64,000 nucleotides of DNA from the NCBI GenBank assembly GCA_963693285.1, contig OY848920.1, forward strand, positions 5,345,135 to 5,409,134. Reading direction: 5' to 3'. Shown here piece by piece: positions 49,945 through 60,335 of this stretch. The notes below the pieces were generated by a model, which was not told where the DNA came from, searched no databases, and worked only from the letters and a program-made list of their open reading frames with translations. Origin of the DNA: Xestospongia muta. Taxonomy: Eukaryota > Porifera > Demospongiae > Haplosclerida > Petrosiidae. The position numbers and the translations under genes were made by a program. Each line of letters begins with the position of its first letter. Position 1 is the first letter of the stretch.

Positions 49945-52632
49945 ATGAAGTGGACTCTTCTCTTTCTATTTGTGTTCTTCCAATTCCTTTTACTGGCCAA
50001 GTGTGCAGTTCAATATCATTATGGCACTCCTCCTGAATCTATTCTCGAAGCTGATGGAGGTACTAGAATAAGTGGGATACAAGATCGTGAAGATAAAGAC
50101 ATCATTTTAGGTGGGTTGTTGAGAGCACATTCACATGATCCTGTATCAGGTGGTGGTAAATGTGGTGAGATTTTTGTAGATACAAGTATAGAAAATATGG
50201 AAGCCATGTTTTTTGCAATAGACCTTGTTAACAGTGACCCTTACCTTTTACCTAATATAACACTTGGTTATGATGTCAGGGACACTTGTATAAGTGAGAA
50301 CATAGCTCTTGATGAAAGTGTTGACCTTCTTTTTTCAAGTGGACAATTAAAACTGGAAAGTTGTAGTGACCTCAAGTCAAGTAATGCTTCAACTAAGCCC
50401 CCAGTTGTTGCTGTTATTGGAGCAATCGTTAGCTCTATATCTATTCCAGTTGCAAGCTTTTTTCGTGTATTCAATATGACTCAAATCAGTTTCTCATCAA
50501 CATCTCCACTTTTAAGCAATCGAGATCGCTACACTTACTTTTATCGTACTGTACCTCCAGATAATCAACAAGCTCAGGCAATGATTGACATAATACTACA
50601 TTTTGGTTGGTACCATGTCTCAACTATATATTCAAACAATTTGTATGGTCGACCTGGTATTAATGAATTTCACCTCCTTGCAGAAGCAAACGGTATTTGC
50701 ATTGATTTTGATAAAGGTATTGAGGACAATTTTATACAATCTAACTACACTGTTCTGGCTAAAAAACTAATAAATTCCACTGCTAATGTTGTTGTATTGT
50801 TTGCTTCATATAACCATGTAAATATGCTATTAACAGAAGTGCAAATGCTGTTCTCTTCTGGTATTTCTAAAAGGCGATTCCTGTGGATTGCCAGTGATAC
50901 TTGGTCTGGTTATTATGATACAAAGTACAGGGACATTACTATAGGAAAATGGGGGACAGCACCATATGCTGAAACAGTGCCCTCTTTTGATGACTACTAC
51001 TCACAACTTACTCCAGCAACTAACTTACGTAATGTATGGTTTACTGAGTTTTATGAGCGATATTACAATTGTAGAGTTGGTGTTAATTGTAGTAATAAAA
51101 GCATCACAAATGACCCCATTTATCAACAAGATTTTTATGATTCATTTGCCATTGATGCTGTTTATAGTGTAGCACATGCAATACATAACTTTTTGAATGA
51201 TAGTTGTAAACACCCAATAATATGGTATCGTCAAAGCCAAACATGCCGTGGACAAAGTCAAGAATTTAATGGTGAAAAGTTATTGAAATATATCAAAGAT
51301 CTAAACTTTAAAAGTCCTAGTGGAAACCATGTTAATTTTGACAAAGAGGGTAATGTTAAAGCCAAATACAGAATTTACAATTACCAGGTAACATCGTGTC
51401 AAAATTGCACTGAAAGATTTAAGATTGTAGATATTGGTTATTGGGATGGAAGTGCATCACAAAGTCGACTACACCTGAATCCTAATATCACAGAGCAGTT
51501 TGGTCTTAATGAATCAGGTCATATAATTTATCAACTCAAATCACAGTGTCAAGTTTGTACCCCTGGCTTTTTTAAACGTGAAATAACATCTTCATGCTGT
51601 GATATATGTGACCCTTGTCTTGGACAAAACTACACTAACACTACTTCTTCAACAGAATGTCAAATGTGTCCTCAATACATGTGGGGTAATGACCCACTTT
51701 CTGGTAGTAATGGCTGTGTAGATATCGAAGAGTCATATCTCAAACCTTCTGATGCATGGTCTATTGTACTAATATTGTTAGCTATAATTGGATTATTAGC
51801 TGTAGTTTTTGTGAGTGGAGTCTTCATATATTTCTGGAACACACCAATTGTAAAGTCATCAGGACGAGAGCAAATGGTACTACTACTAAGTGGAATAACT
51901 CTTTGTTTTCTAATAACAATTGTATTCATTCCCAAACCATCTGTTGTTGTCTGCACTTTTCAAAGGATAGGAGCATGGTTTTGCTTTTCATTAATTGTCT
52001 GTGCTGTATTCATTAAACTAGTACGGATTGCTCGAATATTTTTGCAAAAAAACGTTTCTTCCAGACCAAAGTTTATCTCACCAATTCATCAAATTTTGTT
52101 CACATTTCTATTGGTAGGAGCCGAAATGGTTCTGGAAGTAATATCTCTAATTGTTGTCCATCCTGGTGTAACAAAAAATCAAGTGAATGACACACAGAAT
52201 ACTAACAATTTTCCAGTACTTTCTGTCCAATGTACCACACCTCATACAGCATTACTTGCTATTCAAATGTTGTACTTAACTGTTCTAATGATTTCAAGTA
52301 ATGGACTAGCAGTCTTGACAATTCGATTCCCTCAGAACTTCAATGAATCTAAGTATGTGGCATTTTCTACCTTTGCATTGGTTCTAATATGGCTGGCATT
52401 TGTGATAACATATTTTGCTACTGATGCTTGGTTCCAACCAGTTGTGCTATCATTAGCTATTCAATTAAGTTCTTTGGCCATTTTAGTATGTCTGTTTGGT
52501 CCACGAGTCTTTATAATGATAGTCTGGCCAAGTCAAAATGTAAAAAGTGCAAGTACAGCAGATAAAAGTGCATCTTTGTCACTTGCAAAGACAACAATGA
52601 CAACTACTGACCAGCCAAAACAGCCTGAATAA
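49945..52632 (+). CDS. Class C GPCR, metabotropic-glutamate-receptor-like
   Basis: Intronless, 895 residues from the ATG at 49945; an in-frame GTG at 49927 adds six residues before the signal peptide and is unlikely. Order: signal peptide (1-20, hydrophobic LLFLFVFFQFLLL); Venus-flytrap ligand domain (about 60-520) with VVAVIGAIVSSISIPVA, SFSSTSP, VPPD, NLYGRPG and WIASDTW, which keep residues that bind the amino-acid backbone in mGluRs; cysteine-rich domain (about 530-600, CQVC, CCDICDPC, CQMC); seven helices (about 605-860) with FIPKPSVVVCTFQR, RPKFISPIHQ and PQNFNESKYVAF, as in mGluRs; Ser/Thr-rich cytoplasmic tail. Predicted plasma-membrane receptor for glutamate or a related amino acid coupled to G proteins; the ligand is inferred. 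All domains are intact. Confidence 0.95.
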   Translation: MKWTLLFLFVFFQFLLLAKCAVQYHYGTPPESILEADGGTRISGIQDREDKDIILGGLLRAHSHDPVSGGGKCGEIFVDTSIENMEAMFFAIDLVNSDPYLLPNITLGYDVRDTCISENIALDESVDLLFSSGQLKLESCSDLKSSNASTKPPVVAVIGAIVSSISIPVASFFRVFNMTQISFSSTSPLLSNRDRYTYFYRTVPPDNQQAQAMIDIILHFGWYHVSTIYSNNLYGRPGINEFHLLAEANGICIDFDKGIEDNFIQSNYTVLAKKLINSTANVVVLFASYNHVNMLLTEVQMLFSSGISKRRFLWIASDTWSGYYDTKYRDITIGKWGTAPYAETVPSFDDYYSQLTPATNLRNVWFTEFYERYYNCRVGVNCSNKSITNDPIYQQDFYDSFAIDAVYSVAHAIHNFLNDSCKHPIIWYRQSQTCRGQSQEFNGEKLLKYIKDLNFKSPSGNHVNFDKEGNVKAKYRIYNYQVTSCQNCTERFKIVDIGYWDGSASQSRLHLNPNITEQFGLNESGHIIYQLKSQCQVCTPGFFKREITSSCCDICDPCLGQNYTNTTSSTECQMCPQYMWGNDPLSGSNGCVDIEESYLKPSDAWSIVLILLAIIGLLAVVFVSGVFIYFWNTPIVKSSGREQMVLLLSGITLCFLITIVFIPKPSVVVCTFQRIGAWFCFSLIVCAVFIKLVRIARIFLQKNVSSRPKFISPIHQILFTFLLVGAEMVLEVISLIVVHPGVTKNQVNDTQNTNNFPVLSVQCTTPHTALLAIQMLYLTVLMISSNGLAVLTIRFPQNFNESKYVAFSTFALVLIWLAFVITYFATDAWFQPVVLSLAIQLSSLAILVCLFGPRVFIMIVWPSQNVKSASTADKSASLSLAKTTMTTTDQPKQPE

Positions 52633-52811
52633 TGTTTTTACCACTAATCAGTAAATGTTATGTTTTTATTTCTTTGCTGACATAACCTTAATGTGGCTTG
52701 TTTTGTTACACCTTTAATTGAATTTTGTTTTTTTAAGTTGATGATTTGTAATTTAAAATTGTGTGACTTCTACTAGACATTTGCTGCTATATCCATCATA
52801 AATATCATCTC

Positions 52812-53280
52812 AGCTTGTTGGCTATATGTACATGTATACTCATTGTGATTATAATAGTGATTGGTTGTCTCAAGTATACATGTATAAAGAAGATAAAATA
52901 TCACTGTTGTTAATTTTACACTTGCAACACTGTAAAAATAGATTGGTTGATTTAACAAATATAGTTATACAGATTGCATGTAGCAAAATTAGTACGATGT
53001 AAAGTAAACATAACACTGTTTTTATTACTAATGTACTACAGCTACATAAACAGTAGTACATCAGTAATCAAAACAGTGTTATGTTTACTTTTACATCGTA
53101 CTAATTTTGCTACATGCAACCTGTATAACAATATATTTGTTAAATCAACCAATCTATTTTTCATTGCATGTGTAAAATTAACAACAGTGATATTTTATCT
53201 TCTTTATACATGTATACTTGAGACAACCAATCGCTATTATAATCACAATGAGTATATATGTACATATAGCCAAGAAGCTA
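52812..53280. repeat. Large fold-back inverted repeat, arms 228 bp
   Basis: 52812-53039 and 53053-53280 are reverse complements with few mismatches and short indels, around a 13-base loop. The same short protein text (LLYTCILETTN) therefore appears on both strands as an artefact. The region between about 52929 and 53428 is bounded by CACTGTAAAAAT and ATTTTTACAGTG, so the fold-back sits in a MITE-like element with about 35-bp termini. Confidence 0.8.
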
Positions 53281-53430
53281 ACCAAAACAGTGTTATGTTT
53301 ACTGTTACATCATACTAATTTTGTTACATGCAACCTGTATAACAATTATATTTTTTTTGAAAATTGATTGGTTAATTTAACCAATATAGTATATTGGTTA
53401 AATTAGCCAATCAATTTTTACAGTGTGGAC
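53281..53430. repeat. Secondary repeat and nested hairpin
   Basis: 53286-53345 repeats part of the fold-back arm in direct orientation (AACAGTGTTATGTTTAC onward). 53360-53388 and 53390-53419 form a second hairpin (AAAATTGATTGGTTAATTTA and its complement) ending in TTTTTACAGTG. This suggests repeated insertion or internal copying of one MITE family. Confidence 0.6.
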
Positions 53431-53442
53431 ATCAGACACAGC

Positions 53443-53561
53443 ACAGAGTTACAGTAGGTTACAGTATATACTGTGTTACAATGATGTAAAGTGGATTAAA
53501 GTAGTTATAGGTTGTAGTAGCCCACTGTAATCCACTGTAACCTACTGCATATGTAACTCAC
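53443..53561. repeat. Short inverted repeat of GTTACAGTAGG words
   Basis: GAGTTACAGTAGGTTACAG near 53443 is mirrored by CTGTAACCTACTGC..GTAACTC ending near 53561. Imperfect, about 20-bp arms. Possible small MITE; the 800 bases that follow to 54380 hold nothing recognisable. Confidence 0.4.
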
Positions 53562-54379
53562 TGTAACCCATGCACTGTAACTTCTTTTCATTATAAGGTT
53601 ACCATTCTTTCATCAATGGGATGTACTGACCAGTACAGATTTACTACAAAGCCAAAACTATTGCAACCCAGTATGTTAGCCTTATTAGAAACCAAAAAGT
53701 AGTGTTTGTAGTTGATTACTCAACAATTGAAGCCTGGGTAGGAGATAGATACTATTTTAACTATACTAACATATAGTCATATAGTCACATATAAACCAGC
53801 TCTAGTACATACAAATAAATGATCATATTGGCATACTCTATTCTACTAATGCACTAAATTGTACTGGGGTATATTAGGACATAAAACAGTATTATCCTTC
53901 CTTTTTGTATCAAATAATTTTGTTATGTGTAACCTATGTAAATGGTTACAATGTCTACTTTCCCACTAGTCAAATTTTTAGACACAAGCTTGTGCAAGAA
54001 GACTGACTGTAAGTGAGGACTTTCTAAATTATAGTTTATTGTTCAGGTTCACTCTACTCTTACATAACTCTTAATAATAACAAGTAGGCTATGAGTTACA
54101 AAAGTCTAAGATGATGCAAAGGCTTTTAGTACAAGACTATTATATAAGCAACAACACAGAGAGAAAATACACTTAAGCCTGATATCTCTGATATAAATCC
54201 ATCAGTTAAAATGAGCAATTTGGGAGACATTTTAATAATTTGTGTAGGAGGTTCACATTCTTCACTCTTTTGATTCTTCTGTTGCCATTGACTTAATCCT
54301 ATACATGTAGTGGAAATGTATTGTCTTAAGACTTAAGAGACAATCTTTGAATAACTAGCATTGACCACAAATCATTCAA

Positions 54380-55487
54380 TCATTCAATCATGGTTCAAAT
54401 GAACTAACATTTACATGAAAGCATGTATATATCCACATAACATGTACATATTTGTACTAAGGTAACTAGTAAACTTACTATATTGTACATAATATTAATT
54501 ATAAAGACTGAGCACTCTCATTTTTTTCCACCTATAAAAATAGGAGATGAACTTATTTGTGGTCACAAGTTGTTTACATGGTCAATAATGTTGTGAAGCC
54601 AAATGATAGATAAGAGCCAGTACATAATATTACATCTCAAGTTGTGATTAATATCATAGTTTAATATAGATCAAAGTTAAGTAATAATAAAGGACTTATC
54701 ATAGCTAAAGGGTCCACTCTATGTTCATGTATAATATTGACAATGTAACTTACCATTATCTTCAAATAAACTTTATATTGTCTTGCTACATCATTTAGTC
54801 TAATAGTTCTTGAAGCATCTAACAAAGTCCTCAGTGCTTTATTCTGCAATTACTGCAGTACTGGTATGGCAATCTGGAGGATCTTCATTATAAAGCAGGT
54901 TTAAAAAGGATGACTTGCCAGTTCCAGGTGCACCTGAGATAGAAAACTTGGTCCACTTAGTGGTTACATAGTCCTCCTTCATAGCTTTGTCCCATAACTT
55001 CTTGTTAGCACCTAATATATAATAGAAATATAATTTCAAATTTTGATTTAAGTAAAAAATGTTAACAAGGATTACATAACACAATATAATAATTAGACTT
55101 CTAAATTTGGTAGATATAAATTATAAATATTATAAATTTCCAATTCAATCCTTTAGTACTAGCTAGAATATAGTCAGTTCTTATTGTCCACTAAGTACAA
55201 GTACATAACTCTTTGTGTAGATGTACAATAGATAACATGTTTGCAGTAGTAAGGTATGCAATGTTTCAACTTTCATTGTTATATATAAAGTTCACAAAAG
55301 CTTATACAATAGTGTTCACATTAACGTGACAAGTGTACTTGGTTTATATTAATCACTTTTTATTAGATCAGTGGGTGTAATGTTGTGATAATAAGCCACT
55401 AGTATATTGATTAATAATTTATATTAGCACAGTAAAGTTATAAGGTCTTGTGGTTAGGAATCACTGAAACAACTTGGAAACCTTCAC
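54380..55487 (-). pseudogene. Chimeric truncated copy of gene A (GTPase start fused to third DD)
   Basis: The exon-like part is 54754-55011. It starts like gene A exon 5 after the same acceptor (GANKKLWDKAMKEDY, P-loop GAPGTGKSSFLNLLYNEDPP) but after about 55 codons jumps into the end of the third DD exon (LRTLLDASRTIRLNDVA, YKVYLK) with a frame change and stop. Flanks match gene A on both sides: 55190-55487 matches intron 4 (20222-20690) and 54400-54750 matches the sequence around and below 13740-14110. So a gene A segment was duplicated and then lost about 6 kb internally. Confidence 0.8.
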
Positions 55488-55597
55488 ATTGCATGCAGGG
55501 AGGGGCTAAGGTGATACAGCCAATAGAGATCTCCAATCAACTGAACAGCAATGGACAAAACTATAATATGAAGCAAATTACATATTTTATAGAATTA

Positions 55598-56955
55598 ATT
55601 CCACACTGATCTCCAGATGATCAGAAAGATGCCCATGAGTTTCTTACTCAAGTTCTTCTTCAAATTGAAGAGAGGTATTTATAACCAATATTAGTGTTTT
55701 TGATATATATTTATTTAATCATAAGTGACACCAGTACACAAAAATTTACACTGAAACCAGTGGCAGAGGAACCTATAGGGCACCAGGGGCAAGTGCCCCC
55801 CAAAAATTACATCATGCTCAATGTCCCCCCAAAGTCTTTACACTGAAGTATGCAATATCTAGAGAACAATGAAAAACACTCATTATAATTATAATATAAT
55901 TGTGGCAATTGGGTATTTACCACATTCGTTGTATATAAACATGTGTAGCCATGGTTACAGGCATTAATCAAACTCATTGTCACATTGAATATCACTTGGT
56001 CAGTTAAATAAAGTAAAGTCAGTGAACATTCAATAAAGTCAGCTTCTGGGGCTGTACCCCAGCCCCCTCCTTTGGTGCCTCCCAAATTCAAATATGTTCC
56101 TCCACCCCTGACTGAAACTACAATAACTACTACTAGTAAGAACACATATGTACATAAAATATATATTTAACATAATACAGCTGAATGTCTAAAATGTGGA
56201 TTGTCCAGATCTTCTGAAAACAACAAATCAAATCTACAAGTAGCTGTGCAGGCATGACATAAACAGTACTATTAATATGTTGATAATACATTACACACAT
56301 AATCCAAGGAGCTAACATAGAAGATGCAATCAAAAATTCATTCCAAAAAGTAATGTTATCTGAAAAAAAAAGGGGTAATATGTCTGAGGTGATGAATGCA
56401 TTTTCAACTACTCCAATATAATTAGTTCCATTACTAACAATAGATGTGACAAACAAATTCAAGCAACAGTTAAACAATATCTCCATTCACTGCCATCAAC
56501 TTTTGATACTTCAATTATGAAGGTATACTCTTCTCGTTATTCGACAATGAATATTATGAAGAACAAATTTCAAATATAGATTCTTTTGGAAGAATGGCCA
56601 AGTACAAAAATGTACATCACTAGTACCATTTTCTGAAGAATTACATCTTTTTGATGCACAGTTGCTTAAAGCAAAATTACAAGTTGTCATAACATTTACA
56701 ATTTAGGGAGCTACAGTTATGTTTGACCTGGTGGCAATGATAGAGCACATTGGACCATCTTCTACACAAGGTTATTATGTTTCCTACATTTTAAAAACAA
56801 AAGGTGGTACAATATGGATGACTCCTTGGTAGGCTATACAAGTGATGATAATAACATATAATTACTTCAAGGTATACCACATGGATCTTGATGAGATCAT
56901 ACAAAAGCAGGCTTATATACTGATATACCAAAAGAAAAGTGTTAAGGTAGCCTGA
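55598..56955 (+). pseudogene. Ubiquitin-specific protease (USP) remnant
   Basis: Two pieces on the plus strand. 55610-55674 encodes SPDDQKDAHEFLTQVLLQIE, matching the QQDAHEFL box of USP/UCH deubiquitinases. 56707-56955 encodes YDLVAMIEHIG-like text (here FDLVAM), STQGYYVSYI and IIQKQAYILIYQKK, matching the catalytic His box and C-terminal end. The catalytic His of GHY is Tyr here. In-frame stops occur at about 55607 and after WMTPW, and the Cys box is absent. Dead gene fragment. Confidence 0.7.
55758..56110. mobile_element. hAT-type MITE with 8-bp target duplication
   Basis: A 353-bp element starts CAGTGGCAGAGGAACC and, from the other end, CAGGGGTGGAGGAACA, an imperfect terminal inverted repeat of the CAGNGG type. 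It is flanked on both sides by the 8-mer ACTGAAAC (55750-55757 and 56111-56118), the length expected for hAT transposition. It contains G-run segments (GGGGCAAGTGCCCCCC, CTGGGGCTGTACCCCAG) and no transposase. It sits between the two USP remnants. Confidence 0.85.
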
Positions 56956-57065
56956 ATAGATGGTAAAACCACCTTCCAACCCAACCACTTAAATGCTACA
57001 TAATTTCAACCACATTAGCCTAGTTTACACATATTATACACCTTATTACTTTTTGTGATTCTTAG

Positions 57066-57299
57066 AGTTCACCAAGACAGTCTCCTGAAATTATTAATGT
57101 TCAAAAACAGTCATTTGACAAACTTCTAGAAGAATTATCAACCAGAGATGAAACAGTTATCAAAGAGAGAAGCATGCTTGCCACATTACTACATGCACAA
57201 GAGCAAAAGCATGAAAATAGTAGCAAACAAGGACTCTGTCATCAATCAGTACATGTATGTGACACATTAACAAAACCACCAACAATGAATGGTATATGA
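57066..57299 (+). CDS. Unrecognised open exon, charged helical text
   Basis: From acceptor TTCTTAG, 78 codons run to TGA: SSPRQSPEIINVQKQSFDKL, then LEELSTRDETVIKERSMLAT and LLHAQEQKHE. Likely an amphipathic helix, reminiscent of C-terminal regions in transposase-derived MADF/Myb-like proteins, but this is only a likeness. It may be part of the neighbouring USP locus or an isolated remnant. No start codon of its own. Confidence 0.3.
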   Translation, partial: SSPRQSPEIINVQKQSFDKLLEELSTRDETVIKERSMLATLLHAQEQKHENSSKQGLCHQSVHVCDTLTKPPTMNGI

Positions 57300-57304
57300 A
57301 TGTC

Positions 57305-59155
57305 AGTTTGCTGTTAATGTGAAGGTTACATTGGTACAAGTTGCATTTAGTCTAGTATTGTCAATTTGTATAGTAAATGATGAAGTATTTGATGTTGTCA
57401 ATTTTAGCACACCCTTTGTTAAGCCATCTTTATTACCAACAGTAGCTAGTTATATATTGACATTAATTTTAGCTATTGTTGTTATATAGATGTTTGTAAT
57501 AGAGCAATTTTGTATGTTTGATTCACAAAAACACACTTTGATAGGACCTAATGACACTACTGATAGACTTGTCTGTTGAGGGTAATGAAATTGGTGATCA
57601 AAGTCAAAGTTGTTACAATAAAAGATTTTACCTCCATTCAAGACATCACCAGATATATCAGCTGTAATGTTGACAAAATATAACATTGCCTTAGCATTTG
57701 TATCATAAAAAAACATCTTTAAGGGAACAAACTTTCATGATATTGCTATCAATAACTTGTGACACAAATATTCCTCCACCTAACTCACTGGCACGATTAT
57801 TGACAAATGATATGCTTGTATTCTGTTTTAGTAATAATAGAGACAATCCATATAAAGCAATATCTCCCCCATTAATATCAGAATTGCTTACAAATGTACT
57901 ATATCCATCAAACATTATTGGGCTATTAATACACATTAAACCAGTTGCGTTATGATTACTAATGTCAATTTGATCAAAAATAACATTTTCAATGTTCAAA
58001 TGCAACACAGCAGATCAATATATGTTAAGCTGGTCTGGTAGTTTATTGAATTGAAATGAAACATTTGTAAAATGAATTCTACTTGTTGAAGTACATTCTA
58101 AAGCATTAATGAGCAGTCCTGATCCATACCAAGCAGTATTGTTGTATATAGTGCAATTACTAAACTCAGTACTAGCAATTCCATCATACAACTCAATCAA
58201 CACTCCTCCTCCACTCCAAGCAGTATTGTGTATATATATAGTGCAATTACTAAACTCAATACTACCACTTCCATTATGCAATTCAAAGTATATTGTGCAG
58301 TTACTAAACTCACTACTACCACTTTTATCATACAACTCAATGAACACTCTTACTGCTCCTCCATTCCAAGCAATATTGTTGTATATAGTGCAATTACTAA
58401 ACTCAATATTACCACTTCCATTATGCAAGTAAATGTACACTCCTCCTCCATACTGAACAATGTTATGCGAAAACTCACTATTTTCAATCATTACCTCAAC
58501 TTCAATTTCATTATCAACATCATACACCAAAGTCATGCAACTTCTTAAACCCAGTGTAAAATTTGATTTCACAACATTAACTCTGGACAGTTTTTTAACC
58601 TGGTCATCATAGTAAATTACTCCATTGCCTACATTAGTCTTAGGATCTCCATTATTAGCAAATGTCAAATTGGTGATTAACACATCAAAACCATTGTAAA
58701 GAAGTAGTCCAATACCAGAACTATACTGGACTGACACCCATTCCAAAATTACATTATTAATGTCAACAAAGAATAAGCTAATACTATAACTTGCATTCAA
58801 ATTAAATTTATAGCTTGCTATTGTTATTGATTTCAATAAAACATGTGTGCTATTAGTAAATTGTATACCACCTTTGTTGTAACCACTACACCTTATTACT
58901 GAGGTAGATTGGATGACTGTCTCATGAAAGCCTTATTCTATACGACCCAGTCCCTGCAGAGTTATATTACTTACACAACTGATCTCCAATGGACCTTGTA
59001 AAATATGAGTTCCCTCTAGGAAGTAGAAGATTGTGTTATCAGTGAATAATTAGCAGTATAGTAGGAGAGGTTGTGACAAGGTAGGTCAGTATGAGGGCAA
59101 GGTACTCCATTAGGATCTGCAGACACATAATACTCAGAAGCAGTAACATATCTAC
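57305..59155 (-). pseudogene. Broken paralogue of the beta-helix surface protein (gene D family)
   Basis: Read from 59155 down: a conserved N-terminal part (EYYVSADPNGVPCPH, HNLSYYTANYSLIT), a frameshift near 59045, NTIFYFLEGTHILQGPLEIS, a stop near 58936, then an open run 58836-58015 with polymorphic-membrane-protein-like repeats (FSNCTIYNNTAW.GGG). A TGA follows at 58012-58014, where gene D has Gln. A frameshift lies near 57710, a stop after INVNI, and the copy ends near 57305 before the Cys-rich and TM parts. It shows what the N-terminus of gene D, which is outside the window, probably looks like. Confidence 0.85.
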
Positions 59156-59159
59156 TGTA

Positions 59160-60335
59160 TAAATACAGTATAACTTATATTATATAATAGATATGACATC
59201 AGCTCATGATGACACCAGATTCAACAGTGAGAGATCAAATGAACAATAAAGAATTAATGTCAAACTGATGAAGAAAGAAGATAATTTAAGTTGTATTTCT
59301 GCAGCCTTTTATAAACTGGAAATACTATATGTTGACATCACTTCCTGTGAATACCATAGCAACTCATATATTTTGGCATAAAACGGATATAAGTGAACTA
59401 TTTTTTCGTAACTTAGATGATGTTACTATAGAATCTTTCAGAAATTGATGTTCTTATCACAACTTTATGATTAGTGATCAATCCACTGTGATGACAGCTG
59501 AAGGTAGTAGACTATTCATTGTTTAGTTGATACGTTTTGAAGGTTTTTTTCTAACATGTAACTTTGCTGTTTTCATAAAAATTCTAGTAAGCACAAATTA
59601 AGTACTGTAATTATGACATCATTTGTGTGGTCTAATATTGTATCTATATAATAGCTATATAGTGAATGGTGTTTGTCCTTGTAAGTCCACAATAAATAGT
59701 ATTAGTCAGTTACTATTTAAGAGGTACATTAGTAGCACTACCAGTAGTATATAGAGATTAAATTCAACGGTGTCATCAGAAGTTATGGGAGGGGTTATCT
59801 ACACAATACTGAGGTAGCCTGATATGGTCTGTAGATATTAGATATACTAGTAACAGCTCATATAATGTTCTATTGTACACATATTATTTTAGAATTATAA
59901 CACAAGGACACTCATATAGTATGTAAAGAATGAGGGACTGGTTTATGAGATTCAAGAATTAAAGTTCATGTTATACAGTTGCCATGGTAACTAATGTGTC
60001 ATCATTTTCTTTAAGAATAAATTATTTGAAATGAACTGGTAATCACTGGTCATATCATCTTTATTTTAATATATAATTGGTTCTGCTCAGAAAGATTTTC
60101 AAACTAAAAATGTACCTTTATAATTAATACTAAATAACAATAACAACAACAATGACAACAATATTAACAGTAAGTTTAGTAATACATAATAACACGCTTC
60201 TATTATATTATTATTTACATTACATACTGTTATTACTGTTAACTATACATCAAAAATAAAGTTATACAAATAAAACATAATCAGTTTATGAGGTAAAATT
60301 CAAAAAAATTGTATTTTATATAAAGAAATCAAGTA
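59160..60335. other. Intergenic gap between the beta-helix paralogues
   Basis: No coding sequence seen. A minus-strand AATAAA (near 60059-60064) lies about 270 bp past the gene D stop and is a candidate polyadenylation signal. Confidence 0.4.

Noticed and set aside
50019..52016. Short ORFs on both strands inside the GPCR
   Set aside because: Shadow frames of the receptor coding sequence with no independent motifs.
52773..53318. ORFs on both strands with the same peptide (LLYTCILETTN)
   Set aside because: The match is produced by the fold-back inverted repeat, not by two genes.
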